From Polynucleobacter parvulilacunae (GTDB taxonomy: Bacteria > Pseudomonadota > Gammaproteobacteria > Burkholderiales > Burkholderiaceae): DNA of 64,000 nucleotides. The position numbers and the translations under genes were made by a program. Shown one piece after another: positions 33,094 through 43,171 of the stretch; within the stretch, counting starts at the first letter, position 1; each line of letters starts with the position of its first letter. The notes beneath the pieces were generated by a model that was not told the DNA's origin, searched no databases, and was given only the letters and a program-made list of their open reading frames with translations. Where the stretch lies: assembly GCF_018881715.1 (NCBI RefSeq), contig NZ_JACVPW010000013.1:248001-312000 (forward strand), read 5' to 3'.

Positions 33094-34215
33094 TTAAGAC
33101 CCAAAAATCTGCTGATACTGAGAAAGCAATGCCTCCAGCTGAATTCGGTTGGCTAAAGGATGGTTTTCATGGCGACGGGCCTGAACCAGCGACTTCCAGA
33201 ACTGAAGCAATTTTTGTAGGTTTGCCATTTTTGCCAAGCCTTGGAGAGTAGCTAGGTGTTTTGGGTAATAACGCGGTTCGCCTCCTTGGGCTACCGACTG
33301 TAAATCAGAAACCCAGCGCTGCATGCTGGCCAACAAATGAGCGAATTGCGCTTTATGGGTTTTCTCTGCCGTATCGAGCCAATTGATTTTGACGCCTTGC
33401 GCCATGGATTGCAGAAGATAACGGGAGGCTTGAATTGAAATTGTTAGCTCATCCTTGTCGTCTTTATTGTGCCTGGCGATCAAAGAGTCGAGAACCGAAA
33501 ATGGTGCCCCGCCCTGTTCATCGTAGACGGTCTCTACATCCATATCGCTAATCTTGAGGCCACTCACACCACTTAACTGGCTTTTAAGCCACGCTAAGCC
33601 TTGGGTTCGATCTGGACGAGGTGCAGTTAACAAACGACAGCGCGATCGAATAGTTGGCAAAACTCGATCCACCCTGTCTGCCAGCAAAATAAAGATCGTA
33701 TTTGCTGGCGGCTCTTCTAGTGATTTTAATAAGGTATTTGCAGAGTCTGAGCGCAGCATCTCTAGGGGATAAATTAAGATGACCCGATTGCCGCCACGAT
33801 GTGAACCAATAGAAAGATTTTCTATTGCGTGACGAGTTTCATCAATCGAGATATTTTTCTTTTCCTTTTTCTCGCTTGGTTCACTTTCATCATCACGCGC
33901 GGCCTTGCCTCTTTTAGGTGAATCATCACCCTCATAATCCGCATGCGGCAATAACTTGCGATGGGTTTCTGGTACAAGTGAGATAAAGTCGGGATGATTT
34001 CCGGTGTCAAACCAATGACAGGCCTCACATTCGTTGCAGGGCTTAGTTTGGGTGCTTGAGCTCTCGCAAAGGAGCGCTTTAGCAAGCTCAATGGAGAATG
34101 CAAACTTTCCAATACCAGACTGACCATGCAACAAAATAGCATTCGGAAATTTAGCAAAATCCAAGCTATCCCATAAAGGATTAAGCCATGGCGCTATCTG
34201 CATTATCTGCATCAC
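33094..34215 (-). CDS. holB: DNA polymerase III subunit delta'
   Basis: LLHGQSGIGKFAFS, zinc C-x-EC-x2-C, TLLKSLEEPPANTIFIL, TIRSRCR. Confidence 0.95.
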   Translation of the reverse strand: MMQIMQIAPWLNPLWDSLDFAKFPNAILLHGQSGIGKFAFSIELAKALLCESSSTQTKPCNECEACHWFDTGNHPDFISLVPETHRKLLPHADYEGDDSPKRGKAARDDESEPSEKKEKKNISIDETRHAIENLSIGSHRGGNRVILIYPLEMLRSDSANTLLKSLEEPPANTIFILLADRVDRVLPTIRSRCRLLTAPRPDRTQGLAWLKSQLSGVSGLKISDMDVETVYDEQGGAPFSVLDSLIARHNKDDKDELTISIQASRYLLQSMAQGVKINWLDTAEKTHKAQFAHLLASMQRWVSDLQSVAQGGEPRYYPKHLATLQGLAKMANLQKLLQFWKSLVQARRHENHPLANRIQLEALLSQYQQIFGS

Positions 34216-34860
34216 TTAAAGTGCAACCTGAATCAATCTCAAACCATCCCAAATAGCCTCAGGAGTTTTGGTTGCATCCACCAAATGAAAGCGTTTTGGG
34301 TCAGCTTTAGCTCGACGTAAATATTCTTGACGCACTCTTTCAAAAAAGTCTAAATCCATTTTTTCAAACTTATCTGGCGCGCGAACCTTTGAACGACGGG
34401 CCTCTGCAATCTCACCAGGCAAATCAAACAAAATTGTGAGGTTTGGTTGCAAGAGTGTGCCGTCAGAGCGACCCTGAACCCAGCGCTCTAAATCATTTAA
34501 CTTTTCTAAACTCAAGCCACGACCACCGCCTTGATAGGCAAAGCTAGCATCTGTAAAGCGATCGGAGATAACAATCTTCCCTGCAGATAAAGCAGGTTCA
34601 ATTACTTGGGCAATATGTTCGCGTCGTGCAGCAAACATTAACAACGCCTCTGTTTCCAAATTCATCGGTGCATCTAAGAGGAGATTACGCAGTTGTTCGC
34701 CAAGAGCTGTGCCACCCGGCTCTCTCGTCATGACCACTTCTTTATTTGGGTAGCGTTCTTGCATAAGATTTCGAAAGGCATCCACATGCGTACTTTTGCC
34801 TGCTCCATCTATGCCTTCGAAGTTAATAAAAAAACCGGATTGTGCTGATGTCATATTCAA
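34216..34860 (-). CDS. tmk: thymidylate kinase
   Basis: [46 protein letters not shown]. Confidence 0.97.
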   Translation of the reverse strand: MNMTSAQSGFFINFEGIDGAGKSTHVDAFRNLMQERYPNKEVVMTREPGGTALGEQLRNLLLDAPMNLETEALLMFAARREHIAQVIEPALSAGKIVISDRFTDASFAYQGGGRGLSLEKLNDLERWVQGRSDGTLLQPNLTILFDLPGEIAEARRSKVRAPDKFEKMDLDFFERVRQEYLRRAKADPKRFHLVDATKTPEAIWDGLRLIQVAL

Positions 34861-34866
34861 GAAAAT

Positions 34867-35940
34867 TTAGTTGGCGCTGTTTTTAGGTGCTATCTTGCGT
34901 TGATATCGATCTACTGCACTCTCATGCTCCTTCAAGCTTTGAGAGAAGTGGCTACTACCATCCCCTTTGGCTACAAAGAATAAAGCATTGCTTTTGGAAG
35001 GATGGGATGCGGCCAAAATAGACTCTTTACTCGGCATTGCAATTGGGGTTGGAGGCAGGCCTTTATGTAAATACGTATTGTAGGAGGTGTCTTTACGCAA
35101 ATCTGCTTTCCGTAAATTCCCATCAAATTTAGGCCCTATTCCATAGATCACAGCAGGATCAGTTTGGAGTAGCATATCCTTATTGAGGCGGTTAACAAAT
35201 ACCGCTGACACCATATCTCGATCACTTGATCGACCGGTCTCTTTTTCAATGATTGAGGCCAATATCAATAGTTCATAAGGTGTCTTTAGGGGAAGATTGG
35301 CCTCCTTTTGATCCCAGCTCTGGGTGAGCTGCCTTTGCATTCCTTGTGCAGCTCTGCGATAAATATTTAAGTCAGGTTCATCGGGATCAAATATATAAGT
35401 GTCGGGTAGAAAAATTCCTTCATCGCTGGGATAGCTTAAATTGAGACTCTGCAATAACTCTTTATTGGTCATGCCCTTGGTCTGATGAATCAGGGCTGGG
35501 TGTGAATCAACAATGCTTCTCAGTTGCCAAATAGTCATTCCTGGAATAATTGCAATACTTTCCCTAATGCGGTCACCGCGTGCAATCTGCAGCAAAATCT
35601 TCCCTAAACTTCCTCCGCTTGGAAGTAAATAAGTTCCCGGCTTTAGTTTTGAGCTAACAAATAAGCTTCTAGCCCCTACTTGCAGCACAAAAGGATTGAT
35701 AGATAAACCTTGGTCACGCAATTGGTTGGCAATACTGGATAAGCTTGATTGAGGGCTAATCTTTGCTTTATAGGTGGGGGCATTCTCAAGATTGGAGACG
35801 CTGGGAACTACAGGCAACAAGAAGATGGCGCCATAAAGCAAGCCCAAAATGATTGCCAAAAGACTTAGCCAATACTTTACCCCTCGACCTTTAGACTTTT
35901 TCTTGATAAATAGTGACCTGCTCTGAATTTTTCTGCTCAT
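34867..35940 (-). CDS. mltG: endolytic transglycosylase MltG
   Basis: LASIIEKETGRSSDRDMVSAVFVNRL, LQTDPAVIYG, YNTYLHKGLPPTPI. Confidence 0.95.
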   Translation of the reverse strand: MSRKIQSRSLFIKKKSKGRGVKYWLSLLAIILGLLYGAIFLLPVVPSVSNLENAPTYKAKISPQSSLSSIANQLRDQGLSINPFVLQVGARSLFVSSKLKPGTYLLPSGGSLGKILLQIARGDRIRESIAIIPGMTIWQLRSIVDSHPALIHQTKGMTNKELLQSLNLSYPSDEGIFLPDTYIFDPDEPDLNIYRRAAQGMQRQLTQSWDQKEANLPLKTPYELLILASIIEKETGRSSDRDMVSAVFVNRLNKDMLLQTDPAVIYGIGPKFDGNLRKADLRKDTSYNTYLHKGLPPTPIAMPSKESILAASHPSKSNALFFVAKGDGSSHFSQSLKEHESAVDRYQRKIAPKNSAN

Positions 35941-35960
35941 CAGGCTATGATAAAAGGGTC

Positions 35961-36968
35961 ATGACAAATACTTCGCAAATTCAGCAAAACTGGGTCAATA
36001 ACCCCTCCTCCATCCCCTGCAATTTGCCGCAGTGGGGCTTAATCCTGGTGGAGGGATCAGATGCTGCTAGCTTTTTGCAAAATCAGTTAACGAATTCTGT
36101 CCTGGGCCTGAAGCGTATATTGCCGGGGCAATTTGCTCAGGGGCTTTCATCTACCCGCTTGATTGGCTATTGCAGCCCAAAGGGCAGACTACTAGCAAGC
36201 GCATGGGTGGGTTTATTTCTATCAAGTGAGGATGCAGAAGATCGATTTGCTTTATTTATCTCCAAAGATATTGCTGCCAGTACAGCTAAACGTTTATCGA
36301 TGTTTGTACTGCGTTCGAAAGTAAAAGTTACCGATGTTTCTAATGAATGGATTGTTACTGGTTTATATAACTCAGACCAACAAATTGCAGATCTTAAGAT
36401 AGAGAATGACTGCATTGCTTTGCGCTTGCCCGATGTGTTGGTTGGTGATAGATCCGTTGCTAGGGTGTTAGTAGCACATCCTGAACAAGAGTCTCTCAAT
36501 ATACAAAACACGAATGAAACGCTTAAGTCATGGAATGCGCTTGAGGTCTTGAGCGCTATTCCACGAATTGTTCAGGCCACGCAAGAGCAGTTTGTGCCGC
36601 AAATGATTAACTTTGAATCCGTTGCTGGCGTCGACTTTAAAAAGGGTTGCTACCCAGGTCAGGAAATCGTCGCGCGCAGCCAATACCGCGGGGTTATTAA
36701 AAGACGCTTACAACTTGCTCACTTAAGCGGCGCTGCCTTTAACGAAGGTCAGGCTTTGCCTGGTACAGAGCTTTTTCATTCAAATGATCCGACTCAACCG
36801 GCTGGAATGGTAGTTTTATCCGCCCCCAGTCAAAGTGATTCGCAACGGATTGATCTCCAAATTGAGTGCAAGCTGGAGGCCCTAGAAAGTGGCAATATTC
36901 ATCTTGGTAGCGCTGATGGACCTGTGTTAAAAATAGATTTGTTACCCTACCCTTTGATTGAAATTTAA
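35961..36968 (+). CDS. ygfZ: folate-binding protein YgfZ
   Basis: KKGCYPGQEIVARSQYRGVIKRRL signature. Confidence 0.93.
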   Translation: MTNTSQIQQNWVNNPSSIPCNLPQWGLILVEGSDAASFLQNQLTNSVLGLKRILPGQFAQGLSSTRLIGYCSPKGRLLASAWVGLFLSSEDAEDRFALFISKDIAASTAKRLSMFVLRSKVKVTDVSNEWIVTGLYNSDQQIADLKIENDCIALRLPDVLVGDRSVARVLVAHPEQESLNIQNTNETLKSWNALEVLSAIPRIVQATQEQFVPQMINFESVAGVDFKKGCYPGQEIVARSQYRGVIKRRLQLAHLSGAAFNEGQALPGTELFHSNDPTQPAGMVVLSAPSQSDSQRIDLQIECKLEALESGNIHLGSADGPVLKIDLLPYPLIEI

Positions 36969-36976
36969 TCGCTTTT

Positions 36977-37834
36977 ATGTGCCTTATTCTGTTCGCTTGG
37001 AATTCTCATCCAGACTACTCGCTAGTAGTGGCGGCGAACCGTGATGAATTTTACGAACGCGACACTGACGGCGTTACATGGTGGCAAGAGCACCCACATG
37101 TCTTGGCGGGTAGAGATCGAGCCGATGTATTGGGAAGTCCAGGTACATGGCTTGGATTCACAAAGACTGGAAAATTTGCTGCCTTAACCAATGTGCGTGC
37201 GCCAAGCGAAAAAAATCCGGACTCAAGAACGCGCGGCGAACTTTCTCTAATGTATCTCACAGGTAAAGATCGCCCAACAGAATTTATTCAAGACAACGCA
37301 AAACGCTTTCAGCAATATAACGGCTTTAACCTCTTAATGGCTGATCTAAGCAATCCTGAGAACGCAGAAATGCATTGGGTGAGTAATCGAATGATGATGG
37401 GTCAAAGTATTCGACCGCGCAAAGTTTTTCCGCAGCAGGCTCTAGAGCCAGGCGTGTATGGGCTTTCTAATGCCATGCTCGACACCCCATGGCCTAAGGT
37501 AAATCATCGGGTGGCAGCATTTGCCCAAGCATTAGCAATGGATCAGGGTCAACTCAAGAATGCCGACCAATATTTAAAGCTATTGGCTGATACCCATCAT
37601 GCTAGCGATCATGAGCTTCCAAATACTGGTGTAAGTAAGGAGTGGGAAAAAGCGCTCTCCCCTGCTTTCATCAAAACGTCTTCCTATGGAACACGCTCTA
37701 GTACCGTTCTTAGAGTACGTAAAGATGGCCAGTTTGAGTTAGTGGAGCGACGCTTTGATGCATCCGGAACCGTAGGCCATGATGTTGTTACTGGCGCACT
37801 TAGCTCTGCTTCAGACTCTAATTTATCGGTTTAG
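36977..37834 (+). CDS. NRDE (TANGO2) family protein
   Basis: MCLILFAWNSHPDYSLVVAANRDEFYERDT. Confidence 0.93.
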   Translation: MCLILFAWNSHPDYSLVVAANRDEFYERDTDGVTWWQEHPHVLAGRDRADVLGSPGTWLGFTKTGKFAALTNVRAPSEKNPDSRTRGELSLMYLTGKDRPTEFIQDNAKRFQQYNGFNLLMADLSNPENAEMHWVSNRMMMGQSIRPRKVFPQQALEPGVYGLSNAMLDTPWPKVNHRVAAFAQALAMDQGQLKNADQYLKLLADTHHASDHELPNTGVSKEWEKALSPAFIKTSSYGTRSSTVLRVRKDGQFELVERRFDASGTVGHDVVTGALSSASDSNLSV

Positions 37835-37836
37835 CT

Positions 37837-38319
37837 CTATTTAGAACGACCATCGTTGTTCACAACAATCTCACCATCGGCATTACGAGCAGCCAAGCGC
37901 TTGAGGTATTTGAAAGTGCCAGTAGCCATGCAACAGACCTCACCTTGATCGTTATATAGCTTGGCTTCACAAAAAGCCATAGTTGCAGTTCTGCGAACCG
38001 TATCCGCTTTAACTCTGAGAACACCAGTAGCAGCCTGCATGAAATTATTTTTCATTTCTATGGTGACAACACTGCGATCACCGGGATCGCCGGAACGAGC
38101 AGCCACTGCCATAGCCACATCCATGAGCGTCAATAAGACGCCGCCATGAGCCACTTCCCAAGTATTGTTATGTTCGGGCTTGAGAGCGAGCAAAATCTCG
38201 CCCTTTCCCATTTCAGCGCTTAAGCAGCGAACCCCTAAAAGCTTCAAAAAGGGAACATTTAATTCTTCGCCTAAATTGGCAAGCTGGGTCTGCGGATTAA
38301 TTTGGACTTGTTTGTTCAT
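37837..38319 (-). CDS. PaaI family thioesterase (hotdog fold)
   Basis: VAHGGVLLTLMDVAMAVAARS. Confidence 0.88.
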   Translation of the reverse strand: MNKQVQINPQTQLANLGEELNVPFLKLLGVRCLSAEMGKGEILLALKPEHNNTWEVAHGGVLLTLMDVAMAVAARSGDPGDRSVVTIEMKNNFMQAATGVLRVKADTVRRTATMAFCEAKLYNDQGEVCCMATGTFKYLKRLAARNADGEIVVNNDGRSK

Positions 38320-38374
38320 AGGTTAATTTTAGAGTCATGTACGTATTTTGGGAAATCCTCCTAGAATAGTCACC

Positions 38375-39841
38375 ATGGCCTTTACTTTAAGCGGCGATGA
38401 TGTTTGCCAAGCAACATTACCTTCACCCATACCAAATCCCTATTGGGTTGCTTTTTCGCCCCTATCCGCAAAATTAGCAGGCATTCCCCTTGATGACAAG
38501 AATCTCCCGGTAGATAAAGATTGGCTGGAGGTTTTGTCGGGAAATCAGCTTAATACAAGTAGCTACCAGTTCCCTAATCCGATTTCAACAGTCTATAGCG
38601 GTCATCAATTTGGTGTTTGGGCAGGACAGCTCGGTGATGGTCGCGCAATCTTGCTTGGAGATATTGGCGACCAAGAATTGCAACTTAAGGGTGCCGGCAA
38701 GACTCGTTTTTCACGTATGGGTGATGGACGTGCCGTACTCCGCTCCTCTATTCGAGAATTCCTATGCAGTGAAGCAATGCATGCTTTAGGCATTCCCACA
38801 ACACGGGCGTTATCGATTGTTGGTTCAGACTTACCAGTACGAAGAGAGGCTATGGAGACTGCAGCCATATGCGCTCGGCTGGCGCCCAGCTTTATTCGTG
38901 TTGGACACTTCGAACATTATTCAGCAACTCAAAATCATGCAAGATTAAAAGAGCTAGCTGATTTTCTCATTAGCAATCATTACCCAGACGCCCTTCAGTC
39001 TGAATCCCCATATTTGGAGTTATTTAAGTCTATCTGCACGCGCAACGCAAAGTTAGTGGCGCAGTGGCAGGCAGTTGGCTTTTGTCATGGTGTTTTGAAT
39101 AGCGACAATATCAGCGTACTCGGCCTTACGATAGACTATGGGCCCTTTGGATTTCTAGATCAATTTCAGATTGATCATATCTGCAACCATAGCGATCAAG
39201 GTGGTCGCTATGCGTATCATCGCCAACCTCAAATCATGCATTGGAATATGGCCTGCTTAGCCAGCGCGATGATGCCACTGTTAGAACTGCAGCACGGCGA
39301 AAAAGAGGCGCAAGAGAGATTGCGTACAGCCCTTGAAGATTTCCCAGTGGTTTATGCACAAACTTGGCAAGCGTTATTTCGTAAGAAATTAGGTTTCATA
39401 ACTTCACAAGATGGGGATATTGCATTGATTGAGCGCTTATTGCAGGCAATGCATGATTCGAGAGTTGATTTCACATGCTTCTTTCGTAATCTTGGCGCAA
39501 TCAAGGCTAATTCACCGATTGCGCAAATAGCCTTGCGAAATGATTTTGTTGATCGAGAGTTGATCGATCATTGGTTTGACGATTATCTTGCTCGCTTACT
39601 GAGTGAGTCCAGTAATGATATGGATCGTCAAAAAGCAATGAATCAAGTAAATCCAAAATATGTACTGCGCAATCATCTGGCGCAGCAAGCCATTGAGCAA
39701 GCCCAGAAAAAAGACTTTTCAGAGGTCTCTAAATTGCTAAATATCTTAAGTAGGCCTTTTGATGAACAGCCTAACTACGAATCTTATGCATTAGCACCGC
39801 CACCTAATCTAGATACTGTTGAGGTAAGCTGTTCATCATAA
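38375..39841 (+). CDS. selO: protein adenylyltransferase SelO (YdiU)
   Basis: YSGHQFGVWAGQLGDGRAILLGD, KGAGKTRFSRMGDGRAVLRSSIREFL, LTIDYGPFGFLD. Confidence 0.95.
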   Translation: MAFTLSGDDVCQATLPSPIPNPYWVAFSPLSAKLAGIPLDDKNLPVDKDWLEVLSGNQLNTSSYQFPNPISTVYSGHQFGVWAGQLGDGRAILLGDIGDQELQLKGAGKTRFSRMGDGRAVLRSSIREFLCSEAMHALGIPTTRALSIVGSDLPVRREAMETAAICARLAPSFIRVGHFEHYSATQNHARLKELADFLISNHYPDALQSESPYLELFKSICTRNAKLVAQWQAVGFCHGVLNSDNISVLGLTIDYGPFGFLDQFQIDHICNHSDQGGRYAYHRQPQIMHWNMACLASAMMPLLELQHGEKEAQERLRTALEDFPVVYAQTWQALFRKKLGFITSQDGDIALIERLLQAMHDSRVDFTCFFRNLGAIKANSPIAQIALRNDFVDRELIDHWFDDYLARLLSESSNDMDRQKAMNQVNPKYVLRNHLAQQAIEQAQKKDFSEVSKLLNILSRPFDEQPNYESYALAPPPNLDTVEVSCSS

Positions 39842-39876
39842 GTTTCTAGCTAGTAAACTAATTTCTCATAATAAAC

Positions 39877-40290
39877 ATGAAAAAAACAGATCAAGAATAC
39901 AAGCAATCTTTAAGCGATATTGAATATCGTGTTACTCGTGAAGCTGCTACTGAGCGTCCTTTTACCGGCAAATATTGGGATCATTGGGATAAGGGGCGCT
40001 ACAAATGCATTTGCTGTGACACGCCCCTCTTTTTATCCGAGACGAAGTTTGACGCTGGATGCGGGTGGCCAAGCTATAACGCGCCTGAAGTTGAATCATC
40101 CATCACGGAAATTAGAGATAGCTCTCACGGAATGATTCGAACGGAGGTGCGCTGCGCTCATTGCGACGCCCATTTGGGGCATGTATTTGAAGATGGTCCC
40201 ATGCCAACTGGATTGCGGTACTGCATTAACTCTGCGTCACTGAGTTTTGAGCCCGGCATCAATGCCATCCCTGCAAAAACTGAGGAATAA
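39877..40290 (+). CDS. msrB: peptide-methionine (R)-S-oxide reductase
   Basis: CxxC pairs, [24 protein letters not shown]. Confidence 0.97.
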   Translation: MKKTDQEYKQSLSDIEYRVTREAATERPFTGKYWDHWDKGRYKCICCDTPLFLSETKFDAGCGWPSYNAPEVESSITEIRDSSHGMIRTEVRCAHCDAHLGHVFEDGPMPTGLRYCINSASLSFEPGINAIPAKTEE

Positions 40291-40313
40291 GCAATTAGCT
40301 GGATAATCCCTTT

Positions 40314-40862
40314 ATGAAATTTTTATTCGACCTATTCCCAATCATCCTCTTCTTTATTGCCTTTAAATTTGGTGATATTTACACCGCGACTATTGTTGCG
40401 ATGGTTGCCACTATTGGACAAATTCTGTGGGTGTATTACCGCCACCGGAAAATAGACGCCATGCAATGGATCAGTTTAGTAATGATTCTAGTGTTTGGCA
40501 GTCTCACCATCTTTTTGCACGACAAAACATTCATCCAACTAAAACCTACTGCACTATATTGGCTCTTTTCAGGCGCCCTATTTATTAGTGCCCAGTTTTT
40601 TCAAAAAAACTGGATTCAAGTATTGATGGGCAAGCAGGTAACCCTCAAAGCCAAAAATGCTCACTCGGTTTGGCATAGTTTGAACATGGCATGGGCTCTT
40701 TTCTTTTTCTTCATGGGCGCACTTAATCTTTATATCGCTTTTGAATACTCTGAGGAAACCTGGGTTAACTTCAAATTATTTGGTAGTACAGGATTGCTGC
40801 TGGTGTTTGTCATTGCTCAGGGAATTTGGCTTTCAAAGCACATGGAGCATCCAAGCGAATGA
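40314..40862 (+). CDS. yciB: inner membrane-spanning protein YciB / septation protein A
   Basis: MKFLFDLFPIILFFIAFKFGDIYTAT, WHSLNMAWALFFFFMGALNLYIA. Confidence 0.95.
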   Translation: MKFLFDLFPIILFFIAFKFGDIYTATIVAMVATIGQILWVYYRHRKIDAMQWISLVMILVFGSLTIFLHDKTFIQLKPTALYWLFSGALFISAQFFQKNWIQVLMGKQVTLKAKNAHSVWHSLNMAWALFFFFMGALNLYIAFEYSEETWVNFKLFGSTGLLLVFVIAQGIWLSKHMEHPSE

Positions 40863-41143
40863 ATATCAATCAACAGAGAATGCTCGCATTTGATGTAGAT
40901 CTTCGTAAAGCATTTGAAGTCCAGTCCTTAAAGATTGATGATGAAAGCCATCTACATGCCGGTCATGCTGGTGCAGCTTCTGGCGGCGGGCATTTTCGTC
41001 TAGAGATAGTTGCACCGGAGTTTAAGGGTTTAAACCTAGTAGCCCGCCATAGGGCTGTATATGGAGCCTTAAACCGCCATATACCCAAGGAGATTCATGC
41101 TCTTACTATTGTCGCTCTAGCCCCAGATGAAGTGGCAGGCTAA
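40859..41143 (+). CDS. BolA family protein (ATGA overlap with yciB)
   Basis: DDESHLHAGHAGAASGGGHFRLEIVAPEFKGLNLVARHRAVYGAL. Confidence 0.93.
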   Translation: MNINQQRMLAFDVDLRKAFEVQSLKIDDESHLHAGHAGAASGGGHFRLEIVAPEFKGLNLVARHRAVYGALNRHIPKEIHALTIVALAPDEVAG

Positions 41144-41191
41144 GGCTACCCTTAAAATAACCCTACCCTATTATTTAACAACCTAATTACC

Positions 41192-41986
41192 ATGCTTAAT
41201 ACACGTCAAATTTTCTCCTTCAGCCTTCTCGGTGCTGCACTTCTCTCAGCAAATGTGATGGCTCAAAACGCTGTCATCGTTAACGGCAAGTCCATTCCAA
41301 AAGCCCAGTTAGATAAGTTGGTACAACGTTCTGGACAACCTGATAACCCACAGGTACGTGATCAAGCCCGCGAAATGCTAGTTACACGTGAATTGGTTTT
41401 GCAAGAAGCTGACAAGCGTGGTGTGATTCAAAAAGAAATGGTTCGCGAACAATTAGAGCAAGCGCGTATGGGTGTTTTGATTGGTGCCGTATTTGAAGAC
41501 TACGTAGAAAAAGAAGGTGTTGCTGAAGCGGATCTCAAGGCTGCTTATGATTCTGTAAAAGCGCAATATACCGGCAAGGAATATCACGTCGAGCACATCT
41601 TGGTTGAGAAAGAATCTGATGCTAAAGCCATTACTGCTCAATTAAAAGCTGGCGCAAACTTTGAAGAAATTGCTAAAGCTAAATCATTAGATCCTGGTTC
41701 AGCTAAAAATGGCGGCGATCTTGGCTGGGTTAGCGATAAAGCCTTGGTTCCAGAGTTCTCCAAAGCCATGGTTCAACTGAAGAATGGTCAAATCACTGAT
41801 AAGCCAGTGAAGTCACAATTTGGCTGGCACATTATTAAGGTGATTGATTCTCGGGACGTTAAAGCCCCGAGCATGGAAGAGTTGAAGGATCAATTAAAGC
41901 AAATGATCGTTGCTGATAAGAATTGGCAAAAGGCAAAGTTTTCAGAGATGATGCAAAAACTCCGCGCTAAGGCAAAGATTCAATAA
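41192..41986 (+). CDS. periplasmic peptidyl-prolyl isomerase, parvulin (SurA/PrsA-like)
   Basis: signal peptide; EYHVEHILVEKESDAKAI, GSAKNGGDLGWVSDKALVPEFSKAM, SQFGWHIIKV. Confidence 0.92.
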   Translation: MLNTRQIFSFSLLGAALLSANVMAQNAVIVNGKSIPKAQLDKLVQRSGQPDNPQVRDQAREMLVTRELVLQEADKRGVIQKEMVREQLEQARMGVLIGAVFEDYVEKEGVAEADLKAAYDSVKAQYTGKEYHVEHILVEKESDAKAITAQLKAGANFEEIAKAKSLDPGSAKNGGDLGWVSDKALVPEFSKAMVQLKNGQITDKPVKSQFGWHIIKVIDSRDVKAPSMEELKDQLKQMIVADKNWQKAKFSEMMQKLRAKAKIQ

Positions 41987-42001
41987 AACACATTATTCGT
42001 T

Positions 42002-43159
42002 TTATCTGGCGGGATAGCGTCGCGGTCTGAGTTTCTGGATTGCCATGCCCGCCAGTCCACATGCAAATGCGGACATCACAAAAACATCTCTAGGCTGAGA
42101 AGCTTCCCATATCCAGCCAGCACATAGTCCACCAAGCGTTCCTCCAAGACCATAAGAGATCGTGGCCATGAGAGCCTGCCCCCTAGCTTGTACGGGACCT
42201 GTAAACCAACGTTGCAATAGTTTGGTGGCGGCACTATGATGCGCGGCAAAAGTACCGGCATGCATTAATTGCGCCACTATCAGTACAGATGTGAATGGCA
42301 AAAAGGCGATCAAAATAAATCGAATAACACCAACACCAAATGCAGCTTGCAGAATTACCTCGGCATCAACCCTGCTCAAGATTTTGCTCTGAAAATAGAA
42401 GAAAACCACTTCAGCAAATACTCCCAAAGCCCAAAATAGACCGATCTGAAATTTATCGTATCCCAGGTCGGCAAGATAGAGAGAATAAAAAACATACAAA
42501 GAGGCGTGTGCAAAAATCATGAAGAAGCCTGATACCAGGAACCACCTAACATCAGGGTTAAAGAGCACCACCATCAGTTCGCCCTTCACCATTTTGCGCC
42601 GCTCCATCCTCGGTTCATGCAAGCAAAAGGTAATTAAGGCCAAGCCAAGTAAAACGATTGTTCCCACGATTGGATATAACTCAATAGTCCTGCGTTGGAA
42701 TAACTCCCCCGCTGCCAATACCATGGCAATAAAGCCAATAGAGCCCCATAGGCGCAAACGACCATAGCGCTTATCAAAGGAATTGTCTTTATATAAAGCA
42801 TGAATAGTGGCGGATTCGCCAAGTGGCATCAGGCTGCTAAGGATGGTGTGTAAAACAAACATCCAAATAAAAAATCCAATGTAACTATGTAAAAAATAGA
42901 TACATAAGAAAACAATTGCGGCGAGGCAGGCGCAGAATCGAATGATGCTAATGCGATTAGAAAGATAGTCTGATAACCAGCCCCAAGAGAACGGACCAAC
43001 AATGCGGGTAATCTGTAGCATGGACATTAATGCAGCGATTTCTATAACGCTAAATCCGCGCTCTAAAAAAAAGAGACTGGCATACGGAGACACCAATCCA
43101 ACATAAGCGAAATATAAAAAGAAAAAGGACCCGAAGGCCCAGCGAAGCGAAGGCGTCAT
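42002..43159 (-). CDS. MFS transporter, HcaT/PPP-permease-like
   Basis: multiple TM segments; VGPFSWGWLSDYLSNR and RLWGSIGFI motifs. Confidence 0.82.
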   Translation of the reverse strand: MTPSLRWAFGSFFFLYFAYVGLVSPYASLFFLERGFSVIEIAALMSMLQITRIVGPFSWGWLSDYLSNRISIIRFCACLAAIVFLCIYFLHSYIGFFIWMFVLHTILSSLMPLGESATIHALYKDNSFDKRYGRLRLWGSIGFIAMVLAAGELFQRRTIELYPIVGTIVLLGLALITFCLHEPRMERRKMVKGELMVVLFNPDVRWFLVSGFFMIFAHASLYVFYSLYLADLGYDKFQIGLFWALGVFAEVVFFYFQSKILSRVDAEVILQAAFGVGVIRFILIAFLPFTSVLIVAQLMHAGTFAAHHSAATKLLQRWFTGPVQARGQALMATISYGLGGTLGGLCAGWIWEASQPRDVFVMSAFACGLAGMAIQKLRPRRYPAR

Positions 43160-43171
43160 CTAATAAACCAA

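Noticed and set aside
33094-34215. Charged insertion in HolB (KRGKAARDDESEPSEKKEKKN)
   Set aside because: As I recall, similar acidic/basic linkers occur in other betaproteobacterial HolB proteins; not remarkable without comparison
38605-38868. 87-aa minus-strand ORF within selO
   Set aside because: Shadow ORF in a well-supported coding region
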